Positions 61,912-64,000 of a stretch of 64,000 bases of DNA are shown one piece after another. Where the stretch lies: positions 138,548 through 202,547 of the forward strand of contig JBJTOK010000038.1 of assembly GCA_046074525.1 (NCBI GenBank), given 5' to 3'. The notes below the pieces were generated by a model. That model was not told the origin of the DNA. It worked only from the letters and a program-made list of their open reading frames with translations, and searched no databases. A program made the translations under genes and the position numbers. Source of the stretch: JAHEZL01 sp046074525 (GTDB taxonomy: Bacteria; Bacteroidota; Bacteroidia; Flavobacteriales_C; GCA-002722245). The number at the start of each line of letters is the position of its first letter. Position 1 is the stretch's first letter.

Positions 61912-64000
61912 CTAATTCTCCTTTACTATTTTCAAGGTTTTAACAACACCATCGCTGTTAATTAATTGAACATGGTATAATCCTGTTGAATAATCACTTC
62001 CAAAATTGTATGAACCATTCAAATTAAACTCGTTCACTAATCTTCCAACGTTGTCGAACACTTTCACTGAAACAGCTTCCATCGATGTGATATTAAAAAA
62101 GCCGTTCGATGGATTTGGATACACTTGAATTTTATTCATTTCAGTGATTTGCTGAGCACTTGTTGACAAAATAATATCTCCAAGTTTAGCTGTACCAAAC
62201 AATGATGGGTTTTGCCAAGCATCATCAGTTGCAGCAGCCCAGCTCAACTTACCGTCTCTACCTGCACCGTTATCATCATCATTTACATGAAAATCTAATC
62301 CAACCAATTGATTCACCACTGGCGTTCCCTGTAACGTTGTCCATGGAATTCTTGCTTCAAAAACATAACCACCAGTTTTAGCCACAATAGCATAGCTAAT
62401 GTTTGTGGTTGCCCTCCCGGCTGCTGGAGTAGTACCTACAACCACGCCATTGTTCCAACCGAAATTATACGCTACATCATTTGCACTATAAGTGCCTGCT
62501 TTATCGTTATTGATATCAATGTACAATTCAATACCATCGTCAAAATAGGACTCAGGACTATCATTATACAAAGCATCGTCGTTCACATTTCCTAAAACAT
62601 ACAAATAAGTGTTGTCCCAGTACGATTTAAAAGTTCCAGATAAATCAGCCGCACCAGTTACAGTTGGCACAATTTCTTTTGTAAAACTTTGTGAGTAAGT
62701 ATTGTCATCCCAAAGCGCTTCAATTGTCCCGTCAATTACAGGAGCTACTTCTGTACGTGGAATCATGAAAATATTAATCACGTTTACAACAATACTTGCT
62801 TTACAACCTTCTACACCATTTACAGTTTGAGACACATAATAAGTAGTGGTTCCAGCAGCACTGGTTGAAGGAGTTGGCGCTACCGCACTACCTACTCCTT
62901 GCTGAGAAGGATACCAAAGTAAATTTGCACCTGTAGCTGATAATTTAGAAGCAACATCACCTATAGCATAAGAATAGCTGCTTTGGCCGGCAGTCAAAGT
63001 TGGAGCAGCTACTTCACACGCCGGACCACTTCCGTCTAAATCATGCGTTAAGGTTTCATGAAAAATGTTCCAGTCGGAATCAGAAGCAATTCTCACTCTA
63101 GTGGTAAGCAAAGCCCAGGTATTTGGCAAGTCCAATTTCATTCTGTTGTGGTAGTGATTGTATCCCACTTCAAAAGTGTTATACAAATCCTTTGTAGTAA
63201 CATTATCGGCGCAAGTATTTTGCATTTGACCAGAAGTCAATTGTATCGACAAAAGTTCTAAGGCCGCAACGTATCTATCCTGATTTTCGCCATAAACATC
63301 CACCCCTTGATTCCATGCAATTTCAGCAGCGTGCAAAGCAGCACACAATGCATATTGAGCATGATGTCCGTTGTCATTACCTTGGCCATTGTAATTTCCG
63401 CCTAGTCGGCAAGTTTCCTGAGTTAAGCCATTTACAAAGTTGATGGCATTCCAGCTTTGATTGGTAATGGTTGCGTAATTTCTGGAATTTGCATTATCGG
63501 TACTCATGTAAAAATATGCGGGGTTTCGTAGTTTTAATCGTTGAATTGCCAAATTAAATTCCACTTCATCTTCACAAAAAACAGCAATGCTCAACATAGC
63601 TTCAATTTGCGTTAAATCAACATTTCCATTCCAGGTACTCATGGTATTCAACACAGGATAAAAGGCTCTTTTAAACATAGCGATCACGTCAGCACGATCA
63701 TTTGCAGCCCAACCAGTATAACCCCTCATCAATTCAGCTGCTGGCCCCAAAAGAGAACCTATCCAGCCTCCAACTAAAAGATTTTGTCCACTAACGGGAT
63801 TGTACCCATTAAATGTTTTCCATTTATTTAAAATAGCAATGGCTTTATTTGCAAATTGCACTTCTCCGGTGTAGTGCCATACCAAGGCGCATGCGTAAGC
63901 AATTTGTCCATCAGCCTTCTCGCTTCCATCTCCGTTCCAGTTAGCAATTCCTCTTACTGTATTGTATTTGCCTAACCAAGGTTGCTCCTGAGCAGCTATT
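61912..64000 (-). CDS. Secreted alginate-lyase-like enzyme with CBM9-like and type A sorting domains, N-terminus outside window
   Basis: The frame is open to the window edge, so the N-terminus is missing; about 696 residues are seen. Residues from the edge to about 350 resemble the alpha/alpha-toroid alginate lyase family: HYTGEVQFANKAIAILNKW, QSWNAINFVNGLTQETCRLGGNYNGQGNDNGHHAQYAL and EVGYNHYHNRM, with candidate catalytic His and Tyr. Then an Ig-like linker, a CBM9/DOMON-like sugar-binding domain (PVIDGTIEALWDDNTYS ... YFDDGIELYIDINND) and a C-terminal type IX type A sorting domain (VYPNPSNGFFNITS ... GLYHVQLINSDGVVKTLKIV). It is probably exported and released or surface-anchored to degrade an acidic polysaccharide. 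Confidence 0.85.
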   Translation of the reverse strand, partial: IAAQEQPWLGKYNTVRGIANWNGDGSEKADGQIAYACALVWHYTGEVQFANKAIAILNKWKTFNGYNPVSGQNLLVGGWIGSLLGPAAELMRGYTGWAANDRADVIAMFKRAFYPVLNTMSTWNGNVDLTQIEAMLSIAVFCEDEVEFNLAIQRLKLRNPAYFYMSTDNANSRNYATITNQSWNAINFVNGLTQETCRLGGNYNGQGNDNGHHAQYALCAALHAAEIAWNQGVDVYGENQDRYVAALELLSIQLTSGQMQNTCADNVTTKDLYNTFEVGYNHYHNRMKLDLPNTWALLTTRVRIASDSDWNIFHETLTHDLDGSGPACEVAAPTLTAGQSSYSYAIGDVASKLSATGANLLWYPSQQGVGSAVAPTPSTSAAGTTTYYVSQTVNGVEGCKASIVVNVINIFMIPRTEVAPVIDGTIEALWDDNTYSQSFTKEIVPTVTGAADLSGTFKSYWDNTYLYVLGNVNDDALYNDSPESYFDDGIELYIDINNDKAGTYSANDVAYNFGWNNGVVVGTTPAAGRATTNISYAIVAKTGGYVFEARIPWTTLQGTPVVNQLVGLDFHVNDDDNGAGRDGKLSWAAATDDAWQNPSLFGTAKLGDIILSTSAQQITEMNKIQVYPNPSNGFFNITSMEAVSVKVFDNVGRLVNEFNLNGSYNFGSDYSTGLYHVQLINSDGVVKTLKIVKEN

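Overview
The window is a dense, mostly syntenic piece of a Bacteroidota chromosome. The evidence is: type IX secretion C-terminal domains (gliding-motility type B and type A sorting domains), Bacteroidota-typical families (DUF4783, CHU_C, Omp85-type outer-membrane proteins with lipoboxes), absence of clear Shine-Dalgarno sites, and several promoters matching the Bacteroidota -7 consensus TAnnTTTG. The genus cannot be named from the sequence alone. No rRNA, tRNA or CRISPR array was seen.

Layout. Positions 1-7600 hold the 3'-truncated end of a TPR-like membrane protein and a complete tryptophan operon, trpEGDCFBA, on the minus strand. It is preceded by a 19-codon leader peptide with three Trp codons, an intrinsic terminator and a matching promoter: a transcription attenuator that is the most interesting regulatory element here. 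A 31-bp REP-like palindrome sits between trpG and trpD. Positions 7.6-17 kb carry a DUF4442 protein, a YwqK/MORN-type secreted protein and a 2502-residue secreted GH8-like glycosidase with many adhesin-like repeats. Positions 17-28.4 kb carry clpB, a LysM/M23 peptidase, a GT-C glycosyltransferase, WD40, Nudix, mazG-apbE and a SpoU-type methyltransferase.

Positions 28.4-41.8 kb hold an Omp85/TamA-like lipoprotein, accD, class II aldolase, a DUF2306 protein, a cold-shock protein, a sugar epimerase plus glycosyltransferase, rlmH / DUF4783-nadC-yihY and wecB. Positions 41.8-51.8 kb hold an M1 peptidase fused to an Omp85-like barrel, a CvfB-like S1 protein with a LuxC-like acyl-CoA reductase, a ferredoxin, lipoproteins, PhoH and two small unknown proteins. 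Positions 51.8-59 kb hold a second large type B sorted surface protein, bioB-bioF and trmD.

The last 5 kb (59-64 kb) looks more accessory: a lipoprotein gene with a frameshift, two response regulators without a kinase, a short tyrosine-integrase N-terminal remnant preceded by 11-bp-phased direct repeats, and an alginate-lyase-like secreted enzyme cut by the window end. The core of the window is housekeeping metabolism (Trp, biotin, NAD, fatty acid initiation, glycolysis) and RNA modification. The large secreted proteins point to polysaccharide degradation and surface adhesion through type IX secretion.
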